Positions 10,211 to 19,198 of a stretch of DNA of 64,000 bases are shown in pieces. The DNA comes from a virus: IMG/VR virus record IMGVR_UViG_3300027770_000025, positions 1 through 64,000 of that record; one strand, 5' to 3'. Both the position numbers and the translations under genes were made by a program. How positions within the stretch are numbered: the first letter of the stretch is position 1; each line of letters opens with the position of its first letter. The notes under the pieces were generated by a model. The model had not been told where the DNA came from and ran no database searches. It worked only from the letters and a program-made list of their open reading frames with translations.

Positions 10211-10219
10211 GTATATATT
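10211..10219 (-). promoter_or_regulatory. Putative late-type promoter motif AATATATAC
   Basis: The motif lies about 30 nt upstream of the 10180 fibre start and just after a terminator. It belongs to the AATATATA(G/A/C) set found before about twelve genes in the window. Confidence 0.4.
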
Positions 10220-10263
10220 CTCATTCTTAAAATCTATATACGTCTAACTAGTTTTATATATCA

Positions 10264-10290
10264 CAAAAAAAGACCCGGTGTTACGGGTCT
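10264..10290 (-). terminator. Intrinsic terminator
   Basis: The stem AGACCCG/CGGGTCT with a 6-nt loop is followed on the minus strand by seven T residues. It lies just downstream of the 10313-10825 fibre gene. An A/T-rich flank on the other side could make it work in both directions. Confidence 0.8.
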
Positions 10291-10312
10291 TTATAAAATG
10301 TTATTTATTTCA

Positions 10313-10825
10313 TCAGGTTAATCTTATTCTAACTGCACCGCTATTGTGATATATCCCACCTAAAGGAATACCCCCCGTTGCTGCATATGTGTCATTAGGA
10401 AAATTATATAATGCATAATTAGTTAATATAAGTGTACCCGTAGTTCCTGTTATAGTTTGACTACCGTAAAAAGTATTAGCACCAGTTCCGCCCGCTCCTG
10501 TAGGACCAGCATTTCCAGTAGAACCCGTACCTCCTGCTATTGTTATGTTCACGAATCCATTGGCCCCTGTAATACCAGAGACGCTAGATCCGGTAAAATT
10601 AAATCCGGTAACACCCGTTAATATCTCTAATCCGTTTCTATAAACTGAAGCGTTAACAACATCATAGGGATTCCAATATGAAAGATTGTTCCAATATGTA
10701 GTTCCATCTCCTATTTTCATAAGAGAGGTATTTGTCTCGTAGCCGAATTCACCCACTAAAAGTATGGGATTATTTACCCCCCATATTGTTGAGGTGTCTC
10801 TTCTTATTTGTATTCTAAAAGCCAT
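10313..10825 (-). CDS. Short tail fibre with Mtd-like N-terminal module
   Basis: 170 aa. Residues 1-51 carry the same fibre-start module as the 7811-10180 and 43077-43913 proteins (RIQIRRD, GEFGYETNT, MKIGDG, W-NLSYW). Residues of about 70-104 (VTGFNFTGSSVSGITG, ending ITIAGGTGS) closely match the segment just before the repeats in the giant fibre. A short Gly-rich stretch (GPTGAGGTGA) and a small C-terminal domain follow. The gene sits 20 nt after the 10846-11142 gene and is followed by a terminator. It may be an accessory fibre or fibre-foot protein (inference). Confidence 0.75.
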   Translation of the reverse strand: MAFRIQIRRDTSTIWGVNNPILLVGEFGYETNTSLMKIGDGTTYWNNLSYWNPYDVVNASVYRNGLEILTGVTGFNFTGSSVSGITGANGFVNITIAGGTGSTGNAGPTGAGGTGANTFYGSQTITGTTGTLILTNYALYNFPNDTYAATGGIPLGGIYHNSGAVRIRLT

Positions 10826-10845
10826 TTGTCTTTAATTTTATTTTA

Positions 10846-11142
10846 TTAAATACCGTTCTTTTGTATTGGCTCAACACCTCCGACTATCGGAGATAGAAAC
10901 TGAGAGTTATCTCTGCTTGAATTACCACCATCTAAAATATCAGAAAAGCTACTTCCAACTGGATTTGTATTGGAATAGAAATTTCCAGTTTGCTTAGCGT
11001 TAATAGATGTTCCAGAATCTGACTTTTTAACATAGTTATTCCCAGTACCAATAAAATATAATTGATCCAATGTTTGACTATTGCTACCGTCAATGATTCT
11101 AGAATTAAGAAGATTTAGATTTATAATACCATCAGCTGCCAT
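10846..11142 (-). CDS. Hypothetical small structural protein
   Basis: 98 aa, polar, rich in Asn, Ser and Gly, without recognised domain, signal peptide or membrane segment. It is preceded by an AATATATAG motif 21-29 nt upstream of the ATG and lies between tail and fibre genes, which suggests a virion component. It is possibly a short fibre-attachment or baseplate-edge protein, but no family was recognised. Confidence 0.6.
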   Translation of the reverse strand: MAADGIINLNLLNSRIIDGSNSQTLDQLYFIGTGNNYVKKSDSGTSINAKQTGNFYSNTNPVGSSFSDILDGGNSSRDNSQFLSPIVGGVEPIQKNGI

Positions 11143-11162
11143 TTAATAAAGAAATGTTTATG

Positions 11163-11171
11163 CTATATATT
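11163..11171 (-). promoter_or_regulatory. Putative late-type promoter motif AATATATAG
   Basis: Located upstream of the ATG at 11142 in the 72-nt gap after the 11215-11964 gene. Confidence 0.4.
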
Positions 11172-11214
11172 CATACACCAAAAGATTAAATTGGCAAAAA
11201 AAGAGATATAAAGA

Positions 11215-11964
11215 TTAAAGTATTTCCCTATCTCCGTTAGGAGTAACGTTTTTGGCAAAGAGCTGTTCCATTCTAATTCCGGTTTGCATTAGATTACCCC
11301 TGAACTTTTCTGTGGTTAAATCTTTCTCAGGGAAATACGTTTCTGCAGCAACTGTGAATTTAAAATCTATGTATTGTGGATTATTCTGATAACTGAATTC
11401 TAGTTGTTTAGTCATATCATAGCTTTCAGGAAATCCGACTTGGGCAGGAATTCTAAACCCTTCGTATTCAAAACTGAATTGGTATGTTTTATAGAAAGTT
11501 GTTACTACTGATTGGAATATCTTAAAAGCATCGAGAAGGGTGTCAACTTTTATTGTGATATCAAAAGTTATATTTAGCGGTACTGAATTAGTAAAGGAAG
11601 AAAGTGTCTTCATTTCTCCTTTAAGATCCTCCTGCGCGTATGACATCCGGGTGTATTTATTAGATAATCCTTGAACATCTATCTGAAGAGACTGTAACGA
11701 AACTACTCCCCTTGGGATAACGTCATAGTTACCCTCCGCAACAACCTCGTCAGTTTTACAGTTTGTGTACTTTATAAAGAAATCTTGAAGAAATGACTCA
11801 TCGCCAGTTAGCGAATAGAAAAAAGGAATATAAGTCTCTAATACCTCCTGCTGATCATTTATCTGAATGTACTTCAGTTTATCGTTCATTGACTTAAGTA
11901 GGGAAGTTATTAGTCCTCTTAAGAAAACATCGTCCGTGTTGTATTTTTCTAAAAATCCTGACAT
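11215..11964 (-). CDS. Tail sheath stabiliser/completion-like protein (T4 gp15-like)
   Basis: 249 aa. By eye it follows the pattern of T4 gp15-type tail terminators: an N-terminal helix (LRGLITSLLKSMN), a central stretch with PRG, then LQSLQID and N-Y, and a beta-rich C-terminal half ending in a V-A-A-E-T-Y-F-P segment. The similarity is weak, so this is an inference supported by position: it lies with fibre and structural genes on the minus strand. If correct, the protein caps the tail tube and sheath so the head can dock. It starts 8 nt after the end of the 11972-12865 gene, probably in the same transcript. Another baseplate protein is the alternative. Confidence 0.45.
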   Translation of the reverse strand: MSGFLEKYNTDDVFLRGLITSLLKSMNDKLKYIQINDQQEVLETYIPFFYSLTGDESFLQDFFIKYTNCKTDEVVAEGNYDVIPRGVVSLQSLQIDVQGLSNKYTRMSYAQEDLKGEMKTLSSFTNSVPLNITFDITIKVDTLLDAFKIFQSVVTTFYKTYQFSFEYEGFRIPAQVGFPESYDMTKQLEFSYQNNPQYIDFKFTVAAETYFPEKDLTTEKFRGNLMQTGIRMEQLFAKNVTPNGDREIL

Positions 11965-11971
11965 TTTTTAA

Positions 11972-12865
11972 TTAATATGTTACTATTACAAAACCAATTT
12001 TTGTTTTTGCTGTTGATCCTGCAGCATTTGATGCAGTTAAAGTTACTGTGTATGTTCCGGTTACTCCGTAGGTAACTATTGGGTTTTGTATAATACTTCC
12101 TGTTGGCGATGCGGTTACACCAAAGCTCCATATCCATCCTGTTGGAGCAAATTGCCAAGGTGACATTACACTAGTGTCTTTAAATGAAACTGTTCCCCCG
12201 GGTATAATTTGTACCGAAGCAGTTGCACCTGTAGCAGTTGCAAAATTAGTATAAGGCGGGGTTGGTATTGGTCCCTTCCTTGTGGTTACCCCATCTGGTG
12301 TGCTATCAAATGATGGCGATCCTACAGGTACATCGTCTAATCTTCCCGGGGTTCTTTGTATCTGGATTGGTATTTCTGCATATCTTATCTGAAGTGGCTC
12401 GTTGGAGTCATTTAGATATGTAGGATGAGCAAAACTAGAATTATCATATTGATCCTTGGTTATTCCGGTTAAGCTCTTATACGTGTTCCCTAGCATCTTT
12501 TTAACACTATTAGTTGGCATAGTGCTAAGCGTTTTTATAACAACAAATGATTTTAATATGGCCTGTAGATTGCTTGTATTCTGATTGTTATATTCGACAA
12601 AGAAGTATGTCCAGCTATTTATGCTCCTGTTACTAACGGTAGGTTTACCTAAACTATTATTAACACTAGCATAATCATAAACAGCATTATTAGAAGGTCT
12701 GAGTAAACCAGTTCCTAAAAGACCCATTCCTATTGTAGCTGGATCAAAGTAATTCACCGGAATATTATTCATCCCCGAGATAGTAGATTTATTAACCTCT
12801 ATCGCCTGATTTCTTTGTTTTTTAGTGATATTCTTTTGTGAATTACCCGTTTGTCTACTTCTCAA
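11972..12865 (-). CDS. Structural protein with C-terminal PKD-like domain
   Basis: 297 aa. The C-terminal about 85 residues look like a PKD/Ig-like domain (VSFKDTS, W-W-FG, then YTVTLTASNAAGS). Such domains are common on exposed surfaces of phage tails and capsids and often bind sugars. The N-terminal 200 residues are not recognised. The only usable start is TTG at 12865; there is no ATG before residue 32, and the frame is open back to the stop of the upstream gene. An AATATATAC motif lies about 18 nt before the TTG, which supports that start. Confidence 0.65.
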   Translation of the reverse strand: MRSRQTGNSQKNITKKQRNQAIEVNKSTISGMNNIPVNYFDPATIGMGLLGTGLLRPSNNAVYDYASVNNSLGKPTVSNRSINSWTYFFVEYNNQNTSNLQAILKSFVVIKTLSTMPTNSVKKMLGNTYKSLTGITKDQYDNSSFAHPTYLNDSNEPLQIRYAEIPIQIQRTPGRLDDVPVGSPSFDSTPDGVTTRKGPIPTPPYTNFATATGATASVQIIPGGTVSFKDTSVMSPWQFAPTGWIWSFGVTASPTGSIIQNPIVTYGVTGTYTVTLTASNAAGSTAKTKIGFVIVTY

Positions 12866-12882
12866 CTTAGGAATCTTTTTAT

Positions 12883-12891
12883 GTATATATT
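12883..12891 (-). promoter_or_regulatory. Putative late-type promoter motif AATATATAC
   Basis: Lies in the 51-nt gap between the SbcC-like gene and the PKD-domain gene and separates replication genes from structural genes. Confidence 0.4.
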
Positions 12892-12916
12892 CCAGATGGG
12901 TTAGGAATGATACTGC

Positions 12917-14581
12917 TTAAAATTTATCTATTTTAATACTAGAGAAGTTATGCGTCTTAGTAACATCTAATTTCCAGTCAAATATCTCATGTGGCATGGG
13001 CGCGTGATTTATGACAAATATATTAAGCCCCATTGATCTTGAATTTTTCTGTAAAATTTTAAGTATCGCTTGCACGCCCTCGGGATCGACCGAACTAAAT
13101 AGCTCATCAAGAAAAAGCAGGTTGATTGTGCTAAATTTAAGCTTCATCAGCTTCATTATCGATATAAGAACCACGAAATCAACTTTCTTCATTTCCCCGG
13201 TACTTAAAGACGGTACAGGTATTTCCACACCCATATGATATAATGAAGCTTTAAACTCATCATCAAAAACTACTTGATATTCAAGATTCATTTCTCTTAG
13301 CAAATCTAATATCTCAGAATTAAGGGAGGGTAGAATTGTTTTTATCGCCATCTGTTTAACCCCCTTCTCGCTTAGCACGTCATCTAAGCCTTTAATCCAT
13401 AGGTTCTTCTCCTGTGTCTTAGCCACATCAGATCCTATTTTTATCTTATCCTCTTCTAAATTGGTTATTATTCTTTTAAGAGACTCTACCTGTTTATCAT
13501 TGTCCGAAGATTCAAGTCTTTGTATTTCAAATAATACCTCTCTAATTTTACTATCAATTTTAACACCCTTCTCCTGGAGGTCCATTTTTTTTGTCTTCAT
13601 CTGAGATTCCTTTTCTCTAACTTCAGTTAAAGATGTTTCGCACCCAGTGAATTCTGTATAGCTATCATCTTTCTCGTTTGTCAGATTACCCTTTAAATCA
13701 TTATGAAAATCGCTATCTAAAGGTCCTTCGCAGGTTGGACATTTTTCAGATTGATATAATCTAAGTCTTCTTTCAAGATCCTGGTATTTAGTTCTCGCTT
13801 CGATTAGTGATCTATTTGTATTAGTTACTAAATCGTTTATTTCCTGCTCTTGAATTTTAAATTCTGTTATTTTAGCAGAATGTATTTTTTGAATATTCTT
13901 AAATTTATCTAAACTTTCATTTAGAGTTCCTAGCTCGTCTTTCACCTCTTGCTCGATGATAGCTAAAAGAGAATCCATCTCTTCCTGTGATTTATCTATG
14001 CTATTTTCTGTCGATTGAAATTTACCGGATAGGATGTCTAGGGATTCCTTTATTCTTCTAACCTCACTCTTTAGGACTTCCCTCATTTGATTTAATATAT
14101 GAAATCCGAATATTTTATCAACAATAGCCCTTTTGTCCTGTGGACTCATTTTAATAAAAGATTTAAAGTCGTTTATAGAAAGAGATATGGTGTTGTTGAA
14201 AACATAAAAAGGAATACCTATTAAATCATCAGCTAAATAGTCCTGAACGTTTTTAGTCCCTGCCTGGTCATATTTAACACCGTCAATATAGAGAAAGAAA
14301 AATGTGGGTTCTAAACCTCTTTCGACGGTTATATTTTTACCATTCGATTCAAATTCTATGCGCGTCCATGCATTACCGTTAATTCTATTTGGTATATCCC
14401 CGAGTTTCTTGCCCTCAACTTTACCATAAAGACAAAAAGATATAACTTGTGATATACTAGTTTTACCTGCCCCGTTTTCACCAACAACCTGAAACAAACA
14501 AGAGGATTCAGGAAAATCTAAAACTTGTTTCTTATTCCCGTAAGAGGAAAAGTTTTTCCATTCTATTTTTCTGATTCTCAT
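12917..14581 (-). CDS. SbcC/Rad50-like recombination ATPase (T4 gp46-like)
   Basis: 554 aa. Walker A GENGAGKT lies at 34-41, a zinc-hook CPTC at 281-284 in the middle of a long coiled coil, the ABC signature LSTGE at 459-463, and Walker B LLFLDE at 488-493 followed by the D-loop. This is the layout of SbcC/Rad50 and of phage gp46, at the short length usual in phages. The partner nuclease lies directly upstream, 1 nt apart (14583-15680). Together they process DNA ends for recombination-dependent replication and host DNA degradation. The gene is in one operon with helicase and RecA-like genes. Confidence 0.93.
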   Translation of the reverse strand: MRIRKIEWKNFSSYGNKKQVLDFPESSCLFQVVGENGAGKTSISQVISFCLYGKVEGKKLGDIPNRINGNAWTRIEFESNGKNITVERGLEPTFFFLYIDGVKYDQAGTKNVQDYLADDLIGIPFYVFNNTISLSINDFKSFIKMSPQDKRAIVDKIFGFHILNQMREVLKSEVRRIKESLDILSGKFQSTENSIDKSQEEMDSLLAIIEQEVKDELGTLNESLDKFKNIQKIHSAKITEFKIQEQEINDLVTNTNRSLIEARTKYQDLERRLRLYQSEKCPTCEGPLDSDFHNDLKGNLTNEKDDSYTEFTGCETSLTEVREKESQMKTKKMDLQEKGVKIDSKIREVLFEIQRLESSDNDKQVESLKRIITNLEEDKIKIGSDVAKTQEKNLWIKGLDDVLSEKGVKQMAIKTILPSLNSEILDLLREMNLEYQVVFDDEFKASLYHMGVEIPVPSLSTGEMKKVDFVVLISIMKLMKLKFSTINLLFLDELFSSVDPEGVQAILKILQKNSRSMGLNIFVINHAPMPHEIFDWKLDVTKTHNFSSIKIDKF

Positions 14582-14582
14582 A

Positions 14583-15680
14583 CTATTTAGTTTCTTGCTC
14601 TTGTGTGGTTACTATTGTGTGTAATTTTACTAGACTCTGATACATCTTATCCTTTGTGTCTCTATCATGTTCTAAGTTTTCGACGTACTCCTTTATAAAA
14701 TCAAGAACATTGAATTGTCTGCCATCTATATCAATTATCTGCTGGGATAGAGAATTAGCTTGGTCTGGATCGTAAGGATGAAATTTAAGGCTTCTCTGTG
14801 ATTGTAAAATATCAGTTAAAATGTTAAGGGGTGCTTTTAAAGACATAACAGGATCAATCATTATGTCAACGAAGTTATTAGTAAATAACGGTTCTAAATC
14901 TTCATGTGTTGATTCCAGTATATCTGTGAAATAAAATCTTTTAAATTTTGGAGAAAAATCATTGGGAAAATAAGTCTCTTTTAGGTCAGAAACATTTAAA
15001 AGTGTTATGCCTTTCTGATTATCCATATCAGATCTGGTTATCTCATATGGTGATCCTAACATATTTATATTCCCTGCCTTTTGTGCATAGTGTATATGAC
15101 CAGAATAAACCTTTTTGAATTTATCGAATTCTTTGACAGAAGCACCAGTTTCTACCCGGGTGAATTTATTGAATTTTAAACCTCTTATATCTGCATGACA
15201 GCATAAAACATCATGCGGATCTGAATTTTCTAGAAATTCGCTTTCTGCTTCATGATCCTTTCTCCAAGGCATTAAAAGAAAAGATTTATCAAGTATCTTT
15301 AGTGTCTGGGGTTCTTCTACGATATTTATTCTGGGTATCCATTTGATAGATTTCAGCGAGTTTACGTCATTAGATGTTTTTCCCCACACGTCATGATTTC
15401 CTAGTATAATATAAACACCATCTTTAAAAATAACAGAAAGCTCTTCAGCTATTTCGATACCTAAGTTAAGTACTTTTAAATTTATGCTTTGTCTGGAGTC
15501 AAAAAAATCTCCAAGATGAAATAGAACATCACCAGGTTTATAATTTTCCCTAACTAGCGGAAAGAACCAATCGAAAAAATATTCTCTAATACTATCGATC
15601 CATTCATTAGAATTATTCCTTACCCCTAAATGGGTATCAGTTATAAACCAAATTCTTTTATCTGTTCCTATTGCTGTCAT
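14583..15680 (-). CDS. SbcD/Mre11-like nuclease (T4 gp47-like)
   Basis: 365 aa. The metallophosphoesterase motifs are all present: DTHLG (15-19), GDFFD (57-61), GNHD (94-97), CCHAD (about 160-164) and GHIHY (194-198). These ligate two metal ions in the Mre11/SbcD family. The C-terminal part is the usual cap and SbcC-binding region. With the next gene it forms the end-processing nuclease complex used in phage recombination. A 1-nt gap separates it from the SbcC-like gene, so translation is likely coupled. Confidence 0.93.
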   Translation of the reverse strand: MTAIGTDKRIWFITDTHLGVRNNSNEWIDSIREYFFDWFFPLVRENYKPGDVLFHLGDFFDSRQSINLKVLNLGIEIAEELSVIFKDGVYIILGNHDVWGKTSNDVNSLKSIKWIPRINIVEEPQTLKILDKSFLLMPWRKDHEAESEFLENSDPHDVLCCHADIRGLKFNKFTRVETGASVKEFDKFKKVYSGHIHYAQKAGNINMLGSPYEITRSDMDNQKGITLLNVSDLKETYFPNDFSPKFKRFYFTDILESTHEDLEPLFTNNFVDIMIDPVMSLKAPLNILTDILQSQRSLKFHPYDPDQANSLSQQIIDIDGRQFNVLDFIKEYVENLEHDRDTKDKMYQSLVKLHTIVTTQEQETK

Positions 15681-15691
15681 CCAAATTTATA

Positions 15692-16210
15692 CTAAAATAA
15701 TCTCTTAATTTTCTTTTTTGAAAGAATCTTAAATTTAACTTCTAGCTCATTTATGATTAGTTCCCTGTATTTAATGGGTGCTATTTCATAAGCTTTTGTA
15801 TACGGTATCTGTACATAATCACAGATACAAACAAACTTTTCAGAAAAGCTAAATTCTGTTTCCCCGAGTTTCTCTATAACTTCCTGAAAAAGGTGTGGCA
15901 TTAAATCCTTAGGTATTTTCTTCTTATAGCTTAACGGGAACCATCTTGAGGTTTGGAATGCCTCATATACTGCTTCTTCTAATTTTTTCTTATGTAGATA
16001 CTCTTGTTCATCATAATACGTTTCTACAAATCTATGATTCTGATCTACATCAAAATTGTCATTATAGTCAACGTCTTTAGTTGGATTATTATGTGCTCCG
16101 AATATCTTATCACCGAGTTTTTTCTTATTGGGATCCGTACCCTCTGTGTCGTTAATCAGATCTTCTTTTTCTTCTTCCATTATAAGGAGGTTATTTTGCT
16201 TACTCAACAT
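15692..16210 (-). CDS. Hypothetical protein in replication operon
   Basis: 172 aa from the ATG at 16210, which overlaps the helicase stop by 11 nt. A second ATG at 16180 (MEEEKED) is an equally good start and would leave the helicase gene free. The N-terminal third is acidic and polar and probably disordered; residues of about 75-165 are helical with a very basic C-terminus (KILSKKKIKRLF). Position between helicase and nuclease suggests a replication accessory role such as helicase loading, but no family was recognised. Confidence 0.7.
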   Translation of the reverse strand: MLSKQNNLLIMEEEKEDLINDTEGTDPNKKKLGDKIFGAHNNPTKDVDYNDNFDVDQNHRFVETYYDEQEYLHKKKLEEAVYEAFQTSRWFPLSYKKKIPKDLMPHLFQEVIEKLGETEFSFSEKFVCICDYVQIPYTKAYEIAPIKYRELIINELEVKFKILSKKKIKRLF

Positions 16211-17501
16211 GCATCGGCATATTGGTATCCTCGCTTATTCGCATATAACGGTAGTCAACATTAAATATCTTGTGAGCATTTTTGTAACCATCGTCGCGAT
16301 TAGCAAGGATTTTTAATTTATACTCCTTATTAGCGTACATTATCGGATCTTGAATAATACCAAACATACCATCAACGGTTGCAACTAATCCAGAAGATTC
16401 AGCTGCTGAATTGATGCTTAAATCAGAGGCATCAAAATCCCCTTGTTTAGTTTGTGTGGCAGTTATTATAGACCAATTGTTAGTCATAGCCATACCTCTT
16501 AGATCCTCTGCAATTTGCTTGATTTTCATGTAGGTATTTTCAGAGTTGGGATTTCTCCAATTCTTCATAATGTTAATATAATCCACAATAATTACCTTAA
16601 ATTTTATACCCCTCATTTCTTCAACTTTCCTTAAATATCTCTCAATGTCATTTACAGAAGCCTGCGATGTAGGAAACTCCTTAATCAATAAATGACCCGG
16701 AACTTTTAGATTATCATAAGTTACTGACGATAGCTTTCTCTTAATAAGCTGATCATCATTTGAACTATCGCTATATTCTGAAATAGGTATACCTAATATA
16801 TTAGCACCTACTCTTTTTACGTATTTCCTATCTGTCATCTCTAAGGAAAGAATAGCCACATTATTTCCCGTTTTAACAGCTTGTGCACCTAGATTACCTA
16901 ACCATAAAGATTTACCAACCTTAGGCATTCCCATAAAAACATATAAAGCTTTTGCAGAAAATCCCCCTCCTAATACTGTATCAATAAAAGGATATCCGCT
17001 AGAGAATGTACTAGAGCTGTATTGTTTATGACTATCGGGATTAAAGAAATCTAATCCCTCATCAAAAGCAAAGTCGATATTATTTCTTTCAATTACTATG
17101 TTTTTGAAAGTGTCAATAACGTTTTTGATATTATCTGAAGTGACAGGGGTAGATTGAATGTATTTAACAGCATCGATTGCAGACTTTGTTAAATTCTTAT
17201 ATTCAATAAAAAATTCAGTGGTTTCTTTTAACCAATCTTCTTCGTATTTAGATAGATCAATATCATATACTGCTTTTATCTCGCTATCTTTAAGATCTCC
17301 ACCTTTACCCATTATCTTAAAAGCCTCAACTAATTGTTCAGATGTAGGCATATCATGGTACTTATCCCAGAATTCTTTAGCAGATTCAAATACAATTCCC
17401 AAAGCTTCATTCTTAAAGAAGTGGGATTTACATGTTTCTAAATAATCAGGTCTGCTTAGAATGTATCTAAGGATAATGTTTTCTGAGTGGGTTAAATCCA
17501 T
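16200..17501 (-). CDS. DnaB-like replicative helicase (T4 gp41-like)
   Basis: 433 aa. The RecA-fold C-terminal domain has Walker A GMPKVGKS at 191-198, the LSLEM motif, Walker B VIIVDYI at 303-309 and a TATQTKQGD segment typical of DnaB family helicases. The N-terminal 140 residues would be the hexamer collar and primase-contact domain. It unwinds DNA at the fork. It lies between the RecA-like gene and the nuclease pair, a layout seen in T4-like replication blocks. No primase was found in this window. Confidence 0.92.
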   Translation of the reverse strand: MDLTHSENIILRYILSRPDYLETCKSHFFKNEALGIVFESAKEFWDKYHDMPTSEQLVEAFKIMGKGGDLKDSEIKAVYDIDLSKYEEDWLKETTEFFIEYKNLTKSAIDAVKYIQSTPVTSDNIKNVIDTFKNIVIERNNIDFAFDEGLDFFNPDSHKQYSSSTFSSGYPFIDTVLGGGFSAKALYVFMGMPKVGKSLWLGNLGAQAVKTGNNVAILSLEMTDRKYVKRVGANILGIPISEYSDSSNDDQLIKRKLSSVTYDNLKVPGHLLIKEFPTSQASVNDIERYLRKVEEMRGIKFKVIIVDYINIMKNWRNPNSENTYMKIKQIAEDLRGMAMTNNWSIITATQTKQGDFDASDLSINSAAESSGLVATVDGMFGIIQDPIMYANKEYKLKILANRDDGYKNAHKIFNVDYRYMRISEDTNMPMHVE

Positions 17502-17512
17502 TTTTTTTATTT

Positions 17513-17812
17513 TTAGCTTTTGTAGTATGGATTACTTTGTATCCTATACCATTTTTTTGTTCCTGTGCTTTTTTCAATCTCTTTGAAATCACCATCCTCT
17601 ATCATAGTTTTAATCACCTCCCCATGTTTCATCTTTTCCCAGGAAGATCCGAAAATAGAATTAAATGTCTGATTTGATATATCACCATTAGGCCTTCCGT
17701 CCTTAACGAGGTAAAGACTTACTTCGTATATGATATCTTCTTTGGTAGGGTAATTAGGCAGCGATTTCCAGAGATTAAGAATGTACTTAAATTTGATCTT
17801 ATTCCTGTCCAT
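17513..17812 (-). CDS. Hypothetical small protein between recA-like and helicase genes
   Basis: 99 aa, mixed charge, with a probable helical bundle or winged-helix-like pattern (residues 18-70) and a C-terminal KKWYRIQSNPYYKS. It overlaps the end of the RecA-like gene by 14 nt and is 11 nt from the helicase, so it is translated within the replication operon. A role with single-stranded DNA or helicase loading is possible but not shown. Confidence 0.65.
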   Translation of the reverse strand: MDRNKIKFKYILNLWKSLPNYPTKEDIIYEVSLYLVKDGRPNGDISNQTFNSIFGSSWEKMKHGEVIKTMIEDGDFKEIEKSTGTKKWYRIQSNPYYKS

Positions 17813-18998
17813 CGATCAAATCAGTTTCGTTTGAATCATCATCGATATCCATAGAGTCTAAAATATCGCTATGATCAGCAAGATCTGGGAATTTGAATTT
17901 ATCTCTAATAACCTTAGCATCAAGCTGTTCTAGTACTTCCCTAGTAAAAACTTTTTCTGTGAATAATTCTGTTGAAGCTACTGTTTTGCCAAGGTGTTTA
18001 ACACCCCATCTAGTTGATGATGCGCTTGGTTTAAATACTGATTCTTTTTTACCCTCAGCATTTTTAATCTCCTCATACTTACCTCTTTCGATTCCGCACG
18101 CTTCCCAAGAAACATAATCTTGTAATCCAACAAATGGATTCATACCATGTGCAAATGAAATATGAAATTTAACTTGCTCAGGAATAGTGAAACGGCTTTT
18201 CTTTAAAGTTGACGTAACTACGATACCAGTTTTAGTTCCAGCTCCGTCTTTTAGCTGAGCTTTAGAAAGGAAAGAAACAACAGACATAGCAAAGATAGGT
18301 CCGTCGCCACCGGAGGATTCTTTTGTTGGCATATATCCACCCCCTGCATAAACGTGGTTTGTACAAATCAAAGGAATCTTAGCCGCAGTTAAATCTAACG
18401 TGATAACTCTAAATAGTTTTCTAAGTTCTTTAGCTTTAGCACCCATATCTGCTGCATTATGGCCTTTCATTGCATCAGCTAGCTCTTTATCAGTACTTAA
18501 CATACCTAATGAATCTAGTACTAAAAGTACCTTAGGTTTTTGACCTGCTGCTTTAGCTTTCTTAACTGCATCAATAACATTAGATGCAAATGTCTGAAAT
18601 TGGGAAACTGTTTGAATAGGTTGATATCTTAGCTTATCCGCATCAATACCAAATTTCAAAGCTCCTGATTTATCAATCGCACCTTCAGTGTCACAATAGA
18701 TAACATCGTATCCAATTTTCTGAGCTTCCCTAACTACATTTAAACAGAAGAATGATTTACCCGTACCTGGATCACCCATAACTCCAAATGATCTTGAGTT
18801 TGGTACGCCACCAAATAAAGTTCCTGAGATCTGTGCATTAAGTAGGTAATTACCCGTGGGTATCCATTCATCTACTTCACTAAATGTATTTGTTGAAAGG
18901 ATAGATCCTGTTTCGAATCCTGCAATTTTAGAAAGCTCCTTATCTAGAGCTGCAAATGAAAAGGTACCAGGTGAGCTTTTTTCTGTTGTCTTAGCCAT
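17799..18998 (-). CDS. uvsX: RecA/UvsX-like recombinase
   Basis: 399 aa. Walker A GDPGTGKS at 75-82 and Walker B VLLVLDS at 157-163 identify a RecA-fold strand-exchange protein; the length and the acidic C-terminal tail (DSMDIDDDSNE) fit phage UvsX. It forms filaments on single-stranded DNA and drives recombination-dependent replication and repair. It is the first gene of the replication operon. A TATAAATA string just upstream (19013-19020) equals the T4 late-promoter consensus core. Confidence 0.92.
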   Translation of the reverse strand: MAKTTEKSSPGTFSFAALDKELSKIAGFETGSILSTNTFSEVDEWIPTGNYLLNAQISGTLFGGVPNSRSFGVMGDPGTGKSFFCLNVVREAQKIGYDVIYCDTEGAIDKSGALKFGIDADKLRYQPIQTVSQFQTFASNVIDAVKKAKAAGQKPKVLLVLDSLGMLSTDKELADAMKGHNAADMGAKAKELRKLFRVITLDLTAAKIPLICTNHVYAGGGYMPTKESSGGDGPIFAMSVVSFLSKAQLKDGAGTKTGIVVTSTLKKSRFTIPEQVKFHISFAHGMNPFVGLQDYVSWEACGIERGKYEEIKNAEGKKESVFKPSASSTRWGVKHLGKTVASTELFTEKVFTREVLEQLDAKVIRDKFKFPDLADHSDILDSMDIDDDSNETDLIDGQE

Positions 18999-19198
18999 AA
19001 TTTATATTTAAGTATTTATAAATTATACTGCTAATTACCTATTAAGTTTCTGAGATTATAAAAACTGGGACCTATTAAAGACTAGTTTTTAAAGAAAGGG
19101 CTCTTAAGTACTCTAAGATTATATTAACCCCTGGGCCAATATGATATTGATTTTAGCAATGGTTTGCAGAAATGTTCCGATTTTTCGGAAAATATTTT
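18999..19198. other. Intergenic region upstream of the recA-like gene
   Basis: 200 nt between two minus-strand genes. It holds TATAAATAC on the minus strand at about 19012-19020, about 15 nt before the RecA-like start, which is a candidate promoter. A small hairpin TTCCGA/TCGGAA at 19174-19189 lies after the 19199-21223 gene but has no T-run on the minus strand, so it is at best a weak terminator. Nothing else was seen. Confidence 0.5.

Noticed and set aside
7811-10825. Diversity-generating retroelement, because of the Mtd-like fibre module
   Set aside because: No reverse transcriptase gene, no template/variable repeat pair and no C-terminal C-type lectin fold could be seen in the window.
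19174-19189. Terminator for the 19199-21223 gene
   Set aside because: The hairpin is short and is followed on the minus strand by a mixed sequence rather than a T-run.
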